Made by a program: the position numbers and the translations under genes. This document shows, in pieces, positions 1 through 8,216 of a DNA stretch of 64,000 bases. The stretch is from Arthrobacter agilis. Lineage in GTDB: Bacteria > Actinomycetota > Actinomycetes > Actinomycetales > Micrococcaceae. The notes below the pieces were generated by a model, which was not told where the DNA came from, did not search any database, and saw nothing but the letters and a program-made list of their open reading frames with translations. The stretch covers positions 248,001 through 312,000 of the forward strand of contig NZ_NFSC01000030.1 of NCBI RefSeq assembly GCF_002157505.1, given 5' to 3'. Each line of letters begins with the position of its first letter. The stretch's first letter is position 1.

Positions 1-47
1 AGTGCGGCCGCAGCCAGGGCGAGGGGGCGGGAGATGGTGCGCATCAT
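1..47 (-). CDS. Start of a truncated secreted protein gene (partial)
   Basis: Only the first 15 or so codons lie in the window. The minus-strand reading from an ATG at 47 begins MMRTISRPLALAAA, which looks like the positive end and early hydrophobic core of a signal peptide. A GGAG motif sits nine bases upstream of the ATG. The gene diverges from the LacI-type regulator, with paired palindromes between them, so a sugar ABC transporter binding protein is a reasonable guess. That function is inferred from context only. An in-frame upstream ATG at 89 is an alternative start. Confidence 0.3.
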   Translation of the reverse strand, partial: MMRTISRPLALAAAA

Positions 48-121
48 GTCCGGGTACTCCAAAGGTTTCTGGTGGGGGTGGTGGCCCATGCTCGCTACTG
101 CAATGCCTTGGCCTTGCTTGT

Positions 122-160
122 TGAGTCCGGTCTCACCTGCCTAGAATGAGACCGGACTCA
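122..160. promoter_or_regulatory. Paired LacI-type operator candidate
   Basis: A perfect 14-bp inverted repeat is formed by TGAGTCCGGTCTCA (122-135) and TGAGACCGGACTCA (147-160) with an 11-bp spacer. Each arm is itself nearly palindromic (TGAGwCCGGwCTCA), so the site may be two operator boxes spaced 25 bp centre to centre. It lies between the regulator at 225 and the divergent gene at the left edge, the usual place for LacI-family autoregulation and target control. Binding is inferred. Confidence 0.6.
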
Positions 161-224
161 CACGGGTTGGTGAAGAACGTACCCCGCGCTCCGACGTAGG
201 TCAACTCTTTTCGGAAAGGGCTTC

Positions 225-1313
225 ATGGAATCTTCTTCAGCGTCCCGCTACACGACGGTGGCCGATGTCGCACGCCTCGCGCAGGTATCGAAAGCCCAGG
301 CGGCCCGCGCCCTCGGGGGCTACGGCGCCGTCAGCGACGAGGTGCGCTCCCGCGTGCTGGCCGCTGCCGAGACGCTGCAGTACCACCCCAACGAACTGGC
401 CCGGAGCATGAATACGGGCCGCTCGAAGACGATCGGCGTCGTGGTCGGGGACATCGAGAACCCCTACTTCAGCCTCGCGATGCGCGGCATCTACGACACC
501 TCGAAGGCCGGTGGCTTCGACGTCATCCTGATCAACACCGGCGAGGACCTCGCCACAGAGATCGACGCCGTCAACGTCCTCCTGGACAAGCGGGTGGACG
601 GGATGATCGTCGCGCCCGTCACTCGGTCCTCCAGCACGCACCTCAACCGCGTGGTCGATTCGGGACGCCCGGTCGTCCTGCTGGACCGGAAGCTGCCGAG
701 CCTGCCGGTGGATTCCGTCGTCGCCGAGATGCGGCAGGTGTCCTACGAGGCCACGCGCCACCTCCTCGACGAGGGGCACACGCGGGTCGGCTACATCTCC
801 TCCCTCGACGTCGGCGGTGTCGAGTTCACCGTGGACCTGGATCTCGGCACCAATCCCGTCACCGAGAGGCTCGCAGGCATGCGCCGGGCCTTCGACGAGG
901 CCGACGTGCCCCTGCCGGCCGACCTGATCCGCCTCGGGGCCGGCAAGCAGTACAGCATCGGCGATCTGGTGCAGGCATTGGTCACGGGCCCGGATCCGGC
1001 TACCGCCATCGTCGCCTCCGACAGCGTGATCGCCCTCGAGGCCCTCGCGGAACTCCAGCGCGCCGAGGTCCGGATCCCCGACGACGTCTCGTTCCTCATG
1101 TTCGACGAGCTGCCCTGGGCCGGCTTGATGACGCCGCCCATCACGGTGGTCGCCCAGCCGGTGTACGACCAGGGCGTCGCTGCGGCGGCGATACTGCTCC
1201 GACGGATCGGTGGGGACCGCAGCGAGCCCGAGCACCTGGCCCTGCCGTCCCGGCTCATCCGCCGGGGATCCGTCGCGCCGGTCGGTTCCGCGGTAGTCGG
1301 TGCCTCGGCCTGA
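225..1313 (+). CDS. LacI family transcriptional regulator
   Basis: This 362-residue protein has the LacI-family layout. An N-terminal helix-turn-helix and hinge lie at about residues 10-60 (TTVADVARLAQVSKAQAARA), followed by a periplasmic-binding-protein-like effector domain that starts near residue 68 (KTIGVVVGDIENPYF). The recognition helix reads KAQAARAL rather than the usual TVSRVL, so its operator sequence may be atypical. The ATG at 225 is preceded by a GGAAAGG motif. Paired palindromes at 122-160 are the likely operator. The effector is probably a sugar or sugar-like metabolite, inferred from the family. Family assignment is firm; the regulated pathway lies mostly outside the window. 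Confidence 0.9.
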   Translation: MESSSASRYTTVADVARLAQVSKAQAARALGGYGAVSDEVRSRVLAAAETLQYHPNELARSMNTGRSKTIGVVVGDIENPYFSLAMRGIYDTSKAGGFDVILINTGEDLATEIDAVNVLLDKRVDGMIVAPVTRSSSTHLNRVVDSGRPVVLLDRKLPSLPVDSVVAEMRQVSYEATRHLLDEGHTRVGYISSLDVGGVEFTVDLDLGTNPVTERLAGMRRAFDEADVPLPADLIRLGAGKQYSIGDLVQALVTGPDPATAIVASDSVIALEALAELQRAEVRIPDDVSFLMFDELPWAGLMTPPITVVAQPVYDQGVAAAAILLRRIGGDRSEPEHLALPSRLIRRGSVAPVGSAVVGASA

Positions 1314-1463
1314 CGCCTGTGCGCCGGCCGGCCCTGGGCGCTGGCTGGCTCTGCGCATGCGGTCCTGCAATTAGTTCCTCGGCCTGACCCCGCGCCCTGA
1401 ATTCGGGGCATGCACCGGAAAGGCTGATACTGGCAGGACGACCATTTCCCACCCGGAGGATTC

Positions 1464-2309
1464 ATGAAGATCGCACTGCTCGGCGTCGGACGCATGGGCC
1501 ACGAACTCGGCGTGCACCTGCTCGCAGCCGGCCACCAAGTCACCGCCTGGAACCGGACCGCCGCCGCCGTCGGACGGCTCCGCGATGCCGGGGCCACTCA
1601 GGCGGATTCACCCGAGGACACCGTCCGCGACGCCGATGTCGTCCTGACGGTGCTCTTCGGACCGGACACCGTGCGCGAGGTGGTGCTGTCCGGGCTGGAA
1701 CTGCCCGCCGAGGCCGTGTGGTTCGACGTCACGACCGTCTCCCCCGACGACGCCCGCGAGTTCGCCGAGTACGCGGCCGCCGCCGGGGTCCGCTACGTCC
1801 ACGGACCCGTCATCGGGAGCCTCGCCCCGGCCCGCGCGGGCCAGCTCGGCGTGCTGCTCGGCGGCGCGCCCGAGGATGTCGACGTCGTCGAACCCCTTGC
1901 CGCGCTGTGGGGCGACAGTGAGCGCCTCCGCCGCGTCGCGACGCCGTCCGACGCCGCGACCGGGAAGCTGCTCGCCAACCTCGCCCTCGGCATCACCCTG
2001 CAGGGCCTCGTCGAGGCACTGCGCCTGGGCAAGGCGAACGGGCTCGATGCCGAAGCCGTCCTCGACCTACTCAAGGGGACCGGCCTCGGGGCCATTGCGG
2101 GCATGAAGGGCCCGGTCATCACCGGGGGCACGTTCGGGGACACCCAGTTCTCCGCGGACCTGCTCGCCAAGGATGTGCGGCTGATGCTGCGCTCCACCCC
2201 CGATCCCCTCCCCGCGGTCACGGCGGTCCTGCAGTCGCTCACCGAGGCGCAGCGTGCGGGAGCGGGCGACGACGACATCGCCGTCATCGCGAAGCCGGAA
2301 CTCACCTAG
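1464..2309 (+). CDS. NAD(P)-dependent beta-hydroxyacid dehydrogenase
   Basis: The 281-residue protein belongs to the 3-hydroxyisobutyrate/6-phosphogluconate dehydrogenase-like family. The N-terminus carries the Rossmann dinucleotide motif LLGVGRMG (G7, G9, G12). A GPVIGSLAPARAG segment (114-126) matches the family substrate-binding loop. The family catalytic lysine is present in TGKLLANL (K168, with N172). It would oxidise a 3-hydroxy acid or reduce the semialdehyde in the cytoplasm; the substrate cannot be told from sequence. An RBS (CCGGAGG) precedes the ATG. The last codons and the bases just after the stop form an 18-bp imperfect tandem repeat (about 2292-2327). A strong terminator follows. 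Confidence 0.88.
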   Translation: MKIALLGVGRMGHELGVHLLAAGHQVTAWNRTAAAVGRLRDAGATQADSPEDTVRDADVVLTVLFGPDTVREVVLSGLELPAEAVWFDVTTVSPDDAREFAEYAAAAGVRYVHGPVIGSLAPARAGQLGVLLGGAPEDVDVVEPLAALWGDSERLRRVATPSDAATGKLLANLALGITLQGLVEALRLGKANGLDAEAVLDLLKGTGLGAIAGMKGPVITGGTFGDTQFSADLLAKDVRLMLRSTPDPLPAVTAVLQSLTEAQRAGAGDDDIAVIAKPELT

Positions 2310-2344
2310 AAGCCGGAGTTCACCCAGGAGTCGGTCCGGGAACA

Positions 2345-2390
2345 GGAACGACGACGGCGCACCTGCCGCCGTCGTCGTTCCTCGGTTTTT
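2345..2390 (+). terminator. Rho-independent terminator after the dehydrogenase
   Basis: A perfect 15-bp stem (2345-2359 with 2367-2381) with a 7-base loop is followed by a GGTTTTT tract at 2384-2390. It sits just after the plus-strand dehydrogenase and before the convergent MFS gene. Confidence 0.85.
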
Positions 2391-2488
2391 GCCGTTCCGG
2401 AGCCAACGCTCCGGTGTCACCGGGACTTCCGGAACCGCCGCCGGCGCACCTGCCGCCGCAGTCGTTCCTAAGTTCTGCCATTCCTCAG
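2345..2488. repeat. Imperfect 86-bp tandem duplication of the terminator
   Basis: The block starting at 2345 (hairpin plus about 40 bases) recurs in degenerate form from 2431. Both copies share the core GGCGCACCTGCCGCCG and a following CGTTCCT. In the second copy the stem pairs poorly and the T-tract is lost, so only the first copy looks functional for the plus strand. Confidence 0.6.
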
Positions 2489-2497
2489 TCTGCGCGG

Positions 2498-3880
2498 CTA
2501 CTTCTTCGCTGCGGCGAGGAGGTCCGCCGTGCTGCGGGCATCCGCCTCGTCAACGTCGAGGAGTGAGATGCCGCGGGTCTCGCGGAGCAGGAGCACCGCG
2601 ACGACGGTCACGCAGCAGGCAAGCATCAGGTAGACGGCGACCGGAGTCGCGGACCCGTAGTCCCGGAGCAGGGTCGTCGCGATGATCGGCGCGAGGGAAC
2701 CGGCGACGATCGAGGTCACCTGGTAGCCCAGGGAGACGCCCGAGTACCGCATGCGGGTCGGGAACATCTCGGCCATGATGGCGGGCTGCCCGGCGTACAT
2801 GAGGGCGTGGAAGATCAGTCCGATGCTGACGGCCGCCAGGATGATCGCGTCGTTGCCGGTGTCCATCATCGGGAAGGCGAAGAAGCCCCAGGTGGCGCCG
2901 AGCACGGCTCCGGCGAGGTACACCGGTTTGCGTCCTACCTTGTCCGAGAAGCGCCCGACGATGGGCACAGCGCAGAAGTGCAGGAAGTGCGCGACGAGGA
3001 GGAGCAGGAGGATCCGGGTGCGGTCCTCGCCGACAACCGTGCTCAGGTAGGTGATGCTGAAGGTGACCACGAGGTAGTACAGGATGTTCTCGGCGAAGCA
3101 AAGGCCCATGGCGGTGAAGACGCCGCGGGGATAGCGCTTGAAGACCTCGGCCACTCCGTAGCCCTTGGCTTCCTCGACGACCTCCTTGCGTGCCTCGAGG
3201 AAGATCGGGGCGTCATTGACCTTGGTGCGGATGTAGTACCCGACGATGACGATCACCGCGGAGAGCCAGAACGCCACCCGCCAGCCCCAGCCGAGGAAGG
3301 CTGCCTCGTCGAGGACGGCCGACAGGCCGAACAGGACGCCGGTGGCGAGGAGGTTGCCCAGGGGCACGGCGGACTGGGGCCAGCTGGCCCAGAAGCCGCG
3401 GCTGCGGCTCGGGCTGTGCTCGGCGACCAGGAGGACGGCGCCGCCCCACTCGCCGCCGACGGCGAATCCCTGGATGAAGCGCAGCGCCACGAGGAGACCC
3501 GGGGCCCAGTAGCCTACCTGGTCGAACGTGGGCAGGCAGCCCATGAGGAACGTCGAGACGCCCACGAGGATGATGCTCACCTGCAGCAGCTGCTTGCGCC
3601 CGTACTTGTCGCCGAAGTGGCCGAAGACGATCCCGCCGATGGGACGGGCCACGAACCCGACCGCGTAGGTCAGGAAGCCGGCGATGATCGCGTCCAGCTC
3701 CGAGTCCGCGCTGGGGAAGAAGACGCTGGCGAAGACGAGCGTCGCCGCCGCCGCGTAGAGGAAGAACTCGTACCACTCGACCACGGTGCCGGCCATCGAT
3801 GCGACGACGACCTTCTTCAAGCCCGACTGTTCGACGTCGGGCTCCTGCCGTTGCGATGGGGTGTGCTGCGTTGAACTCAT
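2498..3880 (-). CDS. MFS transporter, metabolite:H+ symporter (MHS) type
   Basis: This 460-residue permease has the MFS fold with about twelve hydrophobic segments. The signature loop between helices 2 and 3 is GHFGDKYGRKQ, and a second GRFSDKVGRKP follows the mid-protein loop. The early VVEWYEFFLY segment is typical of the MHS subfamily (ProP, ShiA and KgtP-like), which imports organic acids or osmolytes with protons. The ATG at 3880 is chosen because AAGGAG lies 8-9 bases upstream; the reading frame stays open to 4021 but that extension has no hydrophobic or family character. It is convergent with the dehydrogenase and divergent from the gene at 4139. Substrate unknown. Confidence 0.88.
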   Translation of the reverse strand: MSSTQHTPSQRQEPDVEQSGLKKVVVASMAGTVVEWYEFFLYAAAATLVFASVFFPSADSELDAIIAGFLTYAVGFVARPIGGIVFGHFGDKYGRKQLLQVSIILVGVSTFLMGCLPTFDQVGYWAPGLLVALRFIQGFAVGGEWGGAVLLVAEHSPSRSRGFWASWPQSAVPLGNLLATGVLFGLSAVLDEAAFLGWGWRVAFWLSAVIVIVGYYIRTKVNDAPIFLEARKEVVEEAKGYGVAEVFKRYPRGVFTAMGLCFAENILYYLVVTFSITYLSTVVGEDRTRILLLLLVAHFLHFCAVPIVGRFSDKVGRKPVYLAGAVLGATWGFFAFPMMDTGNDAIILAAVSIGLIFHALMYAGQPAIMAEMFPTRMRYSGVSLGYQVTSIVAGSLAPIIATTLLRDYGSATPVAVYLMLACCVTVVAVLLLRETRGISLLDVDEADARSTADLLAAAKK

Positions 3881-4125
3881 GCGGGCTACTCCTTCGGTGT
3901 CTTCGTTGACACGTCCTTGGTGACGCGGCTCGCCGTGACCGGCCTCGGCCGGCCGGTGCGCACTGGGATGGAAGGCACACCGGAGCGTTAGAAGTATTTC
4001 GCCGGGCGGGGACCTGATCAACGCCGATTAGTGCAGAGCACTTCTGCATTTACGCACAAAGCGAAGCTGCAGGTGGGCGTGCCGATGATTCGGAAAATGC
4101 CTGTCTGAGGGGCGAATCATCCGGG

Positions 4126-4131
4126 TACGGT
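4126..4131 (+). promoter_or_regulatory. Possible -10 element of a leaderless transcript
   Basis: TACGGT (matching TANNNT) ends 7 bases before the ATG at 4139, and no Shine-Dalgarno sequence is visible in front of that ATG. This spacing is typical of leaderless actinobacterial mRNAs. No convincing -35 box is seen. Confidence 0.35.
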
Positions 4132-4138
4132 ACGAAGT

Positions 4139-4588
4139 ATGGCTACCCTCGATACTCCCGGTCCCGACGCAACCCACCAGCGCCCCAAGGGCGTTCCCGA
4201 TATCACGGTCGAAGCACTCGGAAAACTGTCCGAAGCACTCGAGGTCGTGGAACATGCCCGCGGACTCCTCTACGGGTTCCACCGGCTCACCGGCACGGCC
4301 GATCTCAACCTCTCCGAAGCCGAGGAACTGTTCCGCAAGGCCGGTCATGCTGACATCGCCGACAGGCTAGCGAGCGAGATCATCGGGCGCAACGTGATCG
4401 AGGGGCGGTGGACGTTCCAGATCATGGAGGACTACGACGATCACTACTACTCCGAATTCAAGGCATTCGAGAAGGAAGCCCGCGACGCCCTGGTCGAGGG
4501 AAAACGCCACCTCTTCGAAGCGGAGATGAAGGAAGACCGCCGCAGCAAAGGCAAGGAACACCACGAAGCCCTGCCGCCCGAAGCCTGA
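4139..4588 (+). CDS. Conserved-type hypothetical protein
   Basis: The product is a 149-residue, highly acidic and charged soluble protein with no signal peptide or membrane segment. It appears largely helical: a segment with EALEVVEHARGLLYGFHRL is followed by a possible metal-rich stretch EDYDDHYYSEF and a charged C-terminal helix (EAEMKEDRRSKGKEHHEA). No family could be named with confidence. Codon use is typical of the chromosome. The ATG lacks an RBS, but a -10-like TACGGT lies seven bases upstream, so a leaderless mRNA is plausible. It is a single gene, divergent from the MFS permease and followed by an independent XRE regulator. Confidence 0.75.
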   Translation: MATLDTPGPDATHQRPKGVPDITVEALGKLSEALEVVEHARGLLYGFHRLTGTADLNLSEAEELFRKAGHADIADRLASEIIGRNVIEGRWTFQIMEDYDDHYYSEFKAFEKEARDALVEGKRHLFEAEMKEDRRSKGKEHHEALPPEA

Positions 4589-4792
4589 GCGGCGCTGCTT
4601 CTCGAGAGATTTCCAGTACCACCCCTACGTGTTGTCACTACCGACCGAGCACACTGACCGCTCATGCCCCTTTACAGCGTCTTTCCTGCGTTTTCGAGAT
4701 TGTCCGGAGCATCTGTTAGACAAGGGAAGTCACTAATGGAATTCTGCGAGTGGAGCGGGTCGTAGTGACTACGTAGCTGGGGGCACAATTAC

Positions 4793-6019
4793 ATGCAATT
4801 CGGGGATATGCTGCGCCAGGCGCGCAGCGCCAAGGGACTGACCCAGGAGGAACTCGGTGCAGGGGTGTATTCCACCCACTACATCTCCCTCCTCGAGCGC
4901 GGACAGCGCCAACCGACTCCCGAAATGGTGCAGCATTTCGCGATGCGCCTCGGCATGGACGCGCAGACTCTCAACTGGTGGGTCGAGCCACCGGCTCCCG
5001 ACGACCACCCCGCCCTTGCCACGGCCATGTTCGCAGCCAACTACGCGCGGGACATGCACGACGACGCCCTCGCGGCATCCGAGGCCGAGTACGCTGCCAG
5101 CAGCGCGTTCGAGCAGCGCAATGCCGCGGCATGGTGGGACATGTCCATGCTGCAGGCGCAGTCACTGATCGCACTGCGCCGGTTGGAGGAGGCTGAGACC
5201 GTCCTCCTGCGGATGGAGAACTCGTCGCTCATGGTCGCCACCCCGGAACTCCGGTCGGTCGTCCAGGGACGCCTGTCCACCATCGCCCGCAGCACGGGAC
5301 GCCTGCTCGAGGGCATCGACCTCGCCCGCCGGTCGGTGGAGTCCGCAGCGGAACTTCCCGAGCAGTCCCCCGCGCGTCTGCAGGCCGCCTTCATCCTGAT
5401 CGCCGCGCTGTCCGTGAAGGGTGACCTCGACGAGGCGTGGGAGGTCGCCCAAACCCTCAGCATCTGTGAGGGCGCGCCATCCGTGCCGTCACTTTTGGTA
5501 GCGCGGGGGGCCTGGGCGGTCGGGAACGTCGCCTTCCGTCGAGGCGAGGTCGAAGTCGGACGTGAGCAGCACGCACTTGCGGCCAGGCTCCTGCTTCCGC
5601 AGACGGACCTGACCGCCTGGGCAGAGTTCCACAAAGCGAGTGCCACCTTCAAGCTGCAGGCGGGCATCGTCGACAATTCCGTCCAAGAATCTCTGGGCAA
5701 GGCGGAACAGGGTCTGGACCTTATCGGTACGCCCGGCCAGCACCTCGAACTGGCCATCGCCAAGGCTTACTTCGCTATCCTCACGGAGGATCTGGACACG
5801 GCAGGCAAACTCCTCGGAGGGGTCGCCGACCAGCGGAACCTCCTCGAGTTCGAGTTCACGGTAGATCTCGAGGCTTGCCTCGGCCAGTACTACGCTGCGC
5901 GGAGGTTCCGCAAGCAGGCCGCACACCACCTGTCCCAAGCGGCCCGCCTCTACTCCGAGGCCGGAGCGGACGAGAAGGCCCGCGAGCTGATGGACCGGGT
6001 GCGGGCACTCTCTGACTGA
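4793..6019 (+). CDS. XRE family regulator with TPR-like C-terminal region
   Basis: The 408-residue protein starts with a Cro/C1-type helix-turn-helix (residues 4-57: LRQARSAKGLTQEELGAGV then ISLLERGQRQPTPEM). The remaining 340 residues are helical, with repeating Ala/Leu/Glu-rich pairs (for example LIALRRLEEAETVLLRM and ARLYSEAGADEKARELMDRV) that look like tetratricopeptide repeats. This layout is common in actinobacterial regulators that sense a peptide or protein partner. GGGGG precedes the ATG. It stands alone between two intergenic regions, so its targets are not evident; the secreted protein gene at 6229 is the nearest candidate. Confidence 0.82.
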   Translation: MQFGDMLRQARSAKGLTQEELGAGVYSTHYISLLERGQRQPTPEMVQHFAMRLGMDAQTLNWWVEPPAPDDHPALATAMFAANYARDMHDDALAASEAEYAASSAFEQRNAAAWWDMSMLQAQSLIALRRLEEAETVLLRMENSSLMVATPELRSVVQGRLSTIARSTGRLLEGIDLARRSVESAAELPEQSPARLQAAFILIAALSVKGDLDEAWEVAQTLSICEGAPSVPSLLVARGAWAVGNVAFRRGEVEVGREQHALAARLLLPQTDLTAWAEFHKASATFKLQAGIVDNSVQESLGKAEQGLDLIGTPGQHLELAIAKAYFAILTEDLDTAGKLLGGVADQRNLLEFEFTVDLEACLGQYYAARRFRKQAAHHLSQAARLYSEAGADEKARELMDRVRALSD

Positions 6020-6228
6020 GCACCCCTCCTGCCCCATCGGCACCGGGGGTCGTCACGTTCGGCGACACCGTAGACACTCGTCGAGGGCGGTCCTACGCTT
6101 TTCCCAGCACGCGATTCCTTGGGGGAACAACAGGGCTGTGCGTGGACTACAGCGGCCGTGCCGCTGCTCGGTGCTGGGGCCGGTCAGAGCGTCTCGACGA
6201 TCTCTCGCACCCCCGAAGGACAAGCCTC

Positions 6229-7422
6229 ATGAAGGGTACAAGCACGCCCATCGTCGCGGCCGCACTCGCGGTCGCCCTTCTCTCTCCAGCCGGTGCCGCA
6301 ACCGCAGCGCCCGGCTCCTTTCAGCACAGCTGGACAGTCACCGCCGGTGAGCCGGACACACTTGCGACCGGCCTCGTCGGGCCACTTCGCGTCGCCGTGG
6401 GCCGGGGCAATACCGCCTACGTGTCGCAGAATTTCGGCGGACAGCTCACCAGCGTGGACCGCAACGGCGCCCTGGCCACGCTCGTCGACGAACCCGGCAT
6501 CGAGGTCGGGGGCGTGTCCACCCATCACGGCGAGGTGTACTTCACGGAGAGCGTCGGCACAAACCCCGGGGATCTGCGCCCTCTAGCAACCACTGTCAAG
6601 GTGATCGAGAAGGGGAAGGTCCGGGTGCTCGCCGACCTGGCAGCGCTGGAGACCGCGAACAACTACGACGAGGGCACCACGTACGGGTTCAAGGATCTTC
6701 CCGCTCGTTGTGCTGCAAAGCTCCCACCTGAGCTTGCACCCGAGCTGCTCCCGCACCCTGGTGACATCAACTCGCACCCCTATGCAACGGCGGTTTCGAA
6801 CTCCGGCCGCTATGTGTACGTCGCCGACGCCGGCGCCAATGCCGTGTTCACCATCGATACGCGGAGCAACACCGTGACCGCGACCGTCCTCGAACCGGTG
6901 CCGACGCTGATTACCGCGGAGCTGGTCGCCTCCATCAGCGTCGGCTTGAAGCCGTCCTTGCCCGAATGTCTTGTCGGCGAGACCTTCATCGCCGAGCCCG
7001 TTCCCACGGACATCGAGATCGGCCCGGACGGCCTGCTGTACCTGACAACCCTTCAGGGCAGTCCGGAGGATCCGACCCTTGGGACGGTTCGCCGCCTCGA
7101 CCCGGCGACCGGCACCGAGGAAGTCATCACCTCCGGCCTCACGACATCAACGGGGCTGGCACTTGATCGGCGGGGCAACATCTTCGTCGCCGAGCTCTAT
7201 GCAAATAGGATCTCGATCATCCCCGCGGGAACCAACCGGGCTGCGCCCCTTCTGGAGGCAGTCCTCCCGGCCGACGTCGAGATCGATGGCAAGTATCTCT
7301 ACGCCACGACGAACGCAGTGCCGAGCGATTTCGAAGAGCCGAACGGCCCGGAAGCGCCGGGCGACCCAGAAGCGCCGAGCGGCGCACTCGTCCGCGCTCC
7401 GTTGGACTACAGCAGGCAGTAG
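6229..7422 (+). CDS. Secreted ScyD/ScyE-like beta-propeller protein
   Basis: The 397-residue product starts with a clear signal peptide (MKGTSTPIVAAALAVALLSP, cleavage near AATAA-APG). The mature part has repeated YVS/YLT/FVAE strands and segments such as GPLRVAVGRGNTAYVSQNFGG and DIEIGPDGLLYLTTL that match NHL/SMP-30-like propellers of the ScyD/ScyE family. That family is named from cyanobacterial scytonemin loci but is widespread in actinobacteria, where its role is unknown. The ATG at 6229 is chosen over the longer frame (open from 6142) because GAAGGA lies upstream and a signal peptide begins exactly there. An acidic, Pro-rich tail follows the propeller. Confidence 0.8.
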   Translation: MKGTSTPIVAAALAVALLSPAGAATAAPGSFQHSWTVTAGEPDTLATGLVGPLRVAVGRGNTAYVSQNFGGQLTSVDRNGALATLVDEPGIEVGGVSTHHGEVYFTESVGTNPGDLRPLATTVKVIEKGKVRVLADLAALETANNYDEGTTYGFKDLPARCAAKLPPELAPELLPHPGDINSHPYATAVSNSGRYVYVADAGANAVFTIDTRSNTVTATVLEPVPTLITAELVASISVGLKPSLPECLVGETFIAEPVPTDIEIGPDGLLYLTTLQGSPEDPTLGTVRRLDPATGTEEVITSGLTTSTGLALDRRGNIFVAELYANRISIIPAGTNRAAPLLEAVLPADVEIDGKYLYATTNAVPSDFEEPNGPEAPGDPEAPSGALVRAPLDYSRQ

Positions 7423-7433
7423 TCCGCACCACT

Positions 7434-7475
7434 GCGACGACGCCGTGTCCCAAGACCGGGGCACGGCGTCGTCGC
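7434..7475. terminator. Bidirectional terminator hairpin
   Basis: An 18-bp stem (7434-7451 with 7458-7475, one G-U pair) lies between the convergent secreted-protein and SRPBCC genes. There is no T-tract on either side, so termination strength is uncertain. Confidence 0.6.
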
Positions 7476-7509
7476 GTGCTACCTCGCCGGGGCACGGCGT
7501 CGTCGCGTG
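7456..7509. repeat. 23-bp direct repeat at the terminator
   Basis: The right arm of the hairpin (from 7456, core GGGGCACGGCGTCGTCGCGT) is repeated 31 bp downstream, from 7487. The duplication would let the left arm pair with either copy. Confidence 0.6.
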
Positions 7510-7529
7510 TGTCGAACAAAGCGGTGCCG

Positions 7530-8216
7530 TCAGGCGTAGATGCCCTTGAAATAGCGCCCCCACGGCCCGGCCTGGTCGCGGCCGGTGCCGGAGAAGTCGT
7601 GCACCGTCATCCCGACCGTGGCCCCCCACGCATTCCGGCCGAAGAACCGGTACAGGGTGTCGTCGGTGCGCAGGCCGAGGAAGTGTTCCGTCAGGTAGTC
7701 GAGCTCGGCGTCGAGCGGTGCGCCGTCGGGTCCGATCACCGTGACGCGCTCCCCCTGCACCGCCCCGTCGAGCTCCAGCGCGCTGATGAGGCGGGTGAAG
7801 CCGTCGGGTACGGCGGAGGAGGCCGGAGCCTGGATGTCCGTGAACGTGACGGGCATGCCGTCGAAGTAACGCAGGTACTGATCGAGGGTGTGGAGATAGA
7901 AGTGCGTGTGCAGCGAGGCGCCGTCGTACTGCTGGTCCCAGTCATCGACGAAGATGCCGCTGTGCACGTAGTGGAGCTTCGTCCGGTCGTCGCCCAGCGG
8001 TTCGAGGACGTGCTCGAGCTGGTTGAACCAGCCGTCCTCGCCGTCCATGCGGTTGACGAGGTGGTGCGGCCTCTCCTCCACCGGGAAGGAGGAGGGCCAG
8101 TCATCGGTGGGGAACATCCACGCGGGCGTGCCCGTGGTTACGGCCTCCCACACCCGGTCGGGCGAACCACCCACGATGGTGTCCACGACGATCTCGAAGG
8201 ACCCGTTCTCGTTCAT
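7530..8216 (-). CDS. SRPBCC (START/Bet v1-like) domain protein
   Basis: A 228-residue soluble protein. The N-terminal half matches the AHSA1/SRPBCC ligand-binding fold: SFEIVVDTIVGGSPDRVWEAVTT at the first strand and helix, then HHLVNRMDGEDG and a long C-terminal helix HTHFYLHTLDQYLRYF. The remaining 100 residues form a second, less clear domain. Its start overlaps by four bases (ATGA) with the stop of the ArsR-like gene upstream, so the two are translationally coupled. ArsR-SRPBCC pairs are common in actinobacteria, where the SRPBCC partner probably binds a hydrophobic ligand; here that is inferred. Confidence 0.8.
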   Translation of the reverse strand: MNENGSFEIVVDTIVGGSPDRVWEAVTTGTPAWMFPTDDWPSSFPVEERPHHLVNRMDGEDGWFNQLEHVLEPLGDDRTKLHYVHSGIFVDDWDQQYDGASLHTHFYLHTLDQYLRYFDGMPVTFTDIQAPASSAVPDGFTRLISALELDGAVQGERVTVIGPDGAPLDAELDYLTEHFLGLRTDDTLYRFFGRNAWGATVGMTVHDFSGTGRDQAGPWGRYFKGIYA

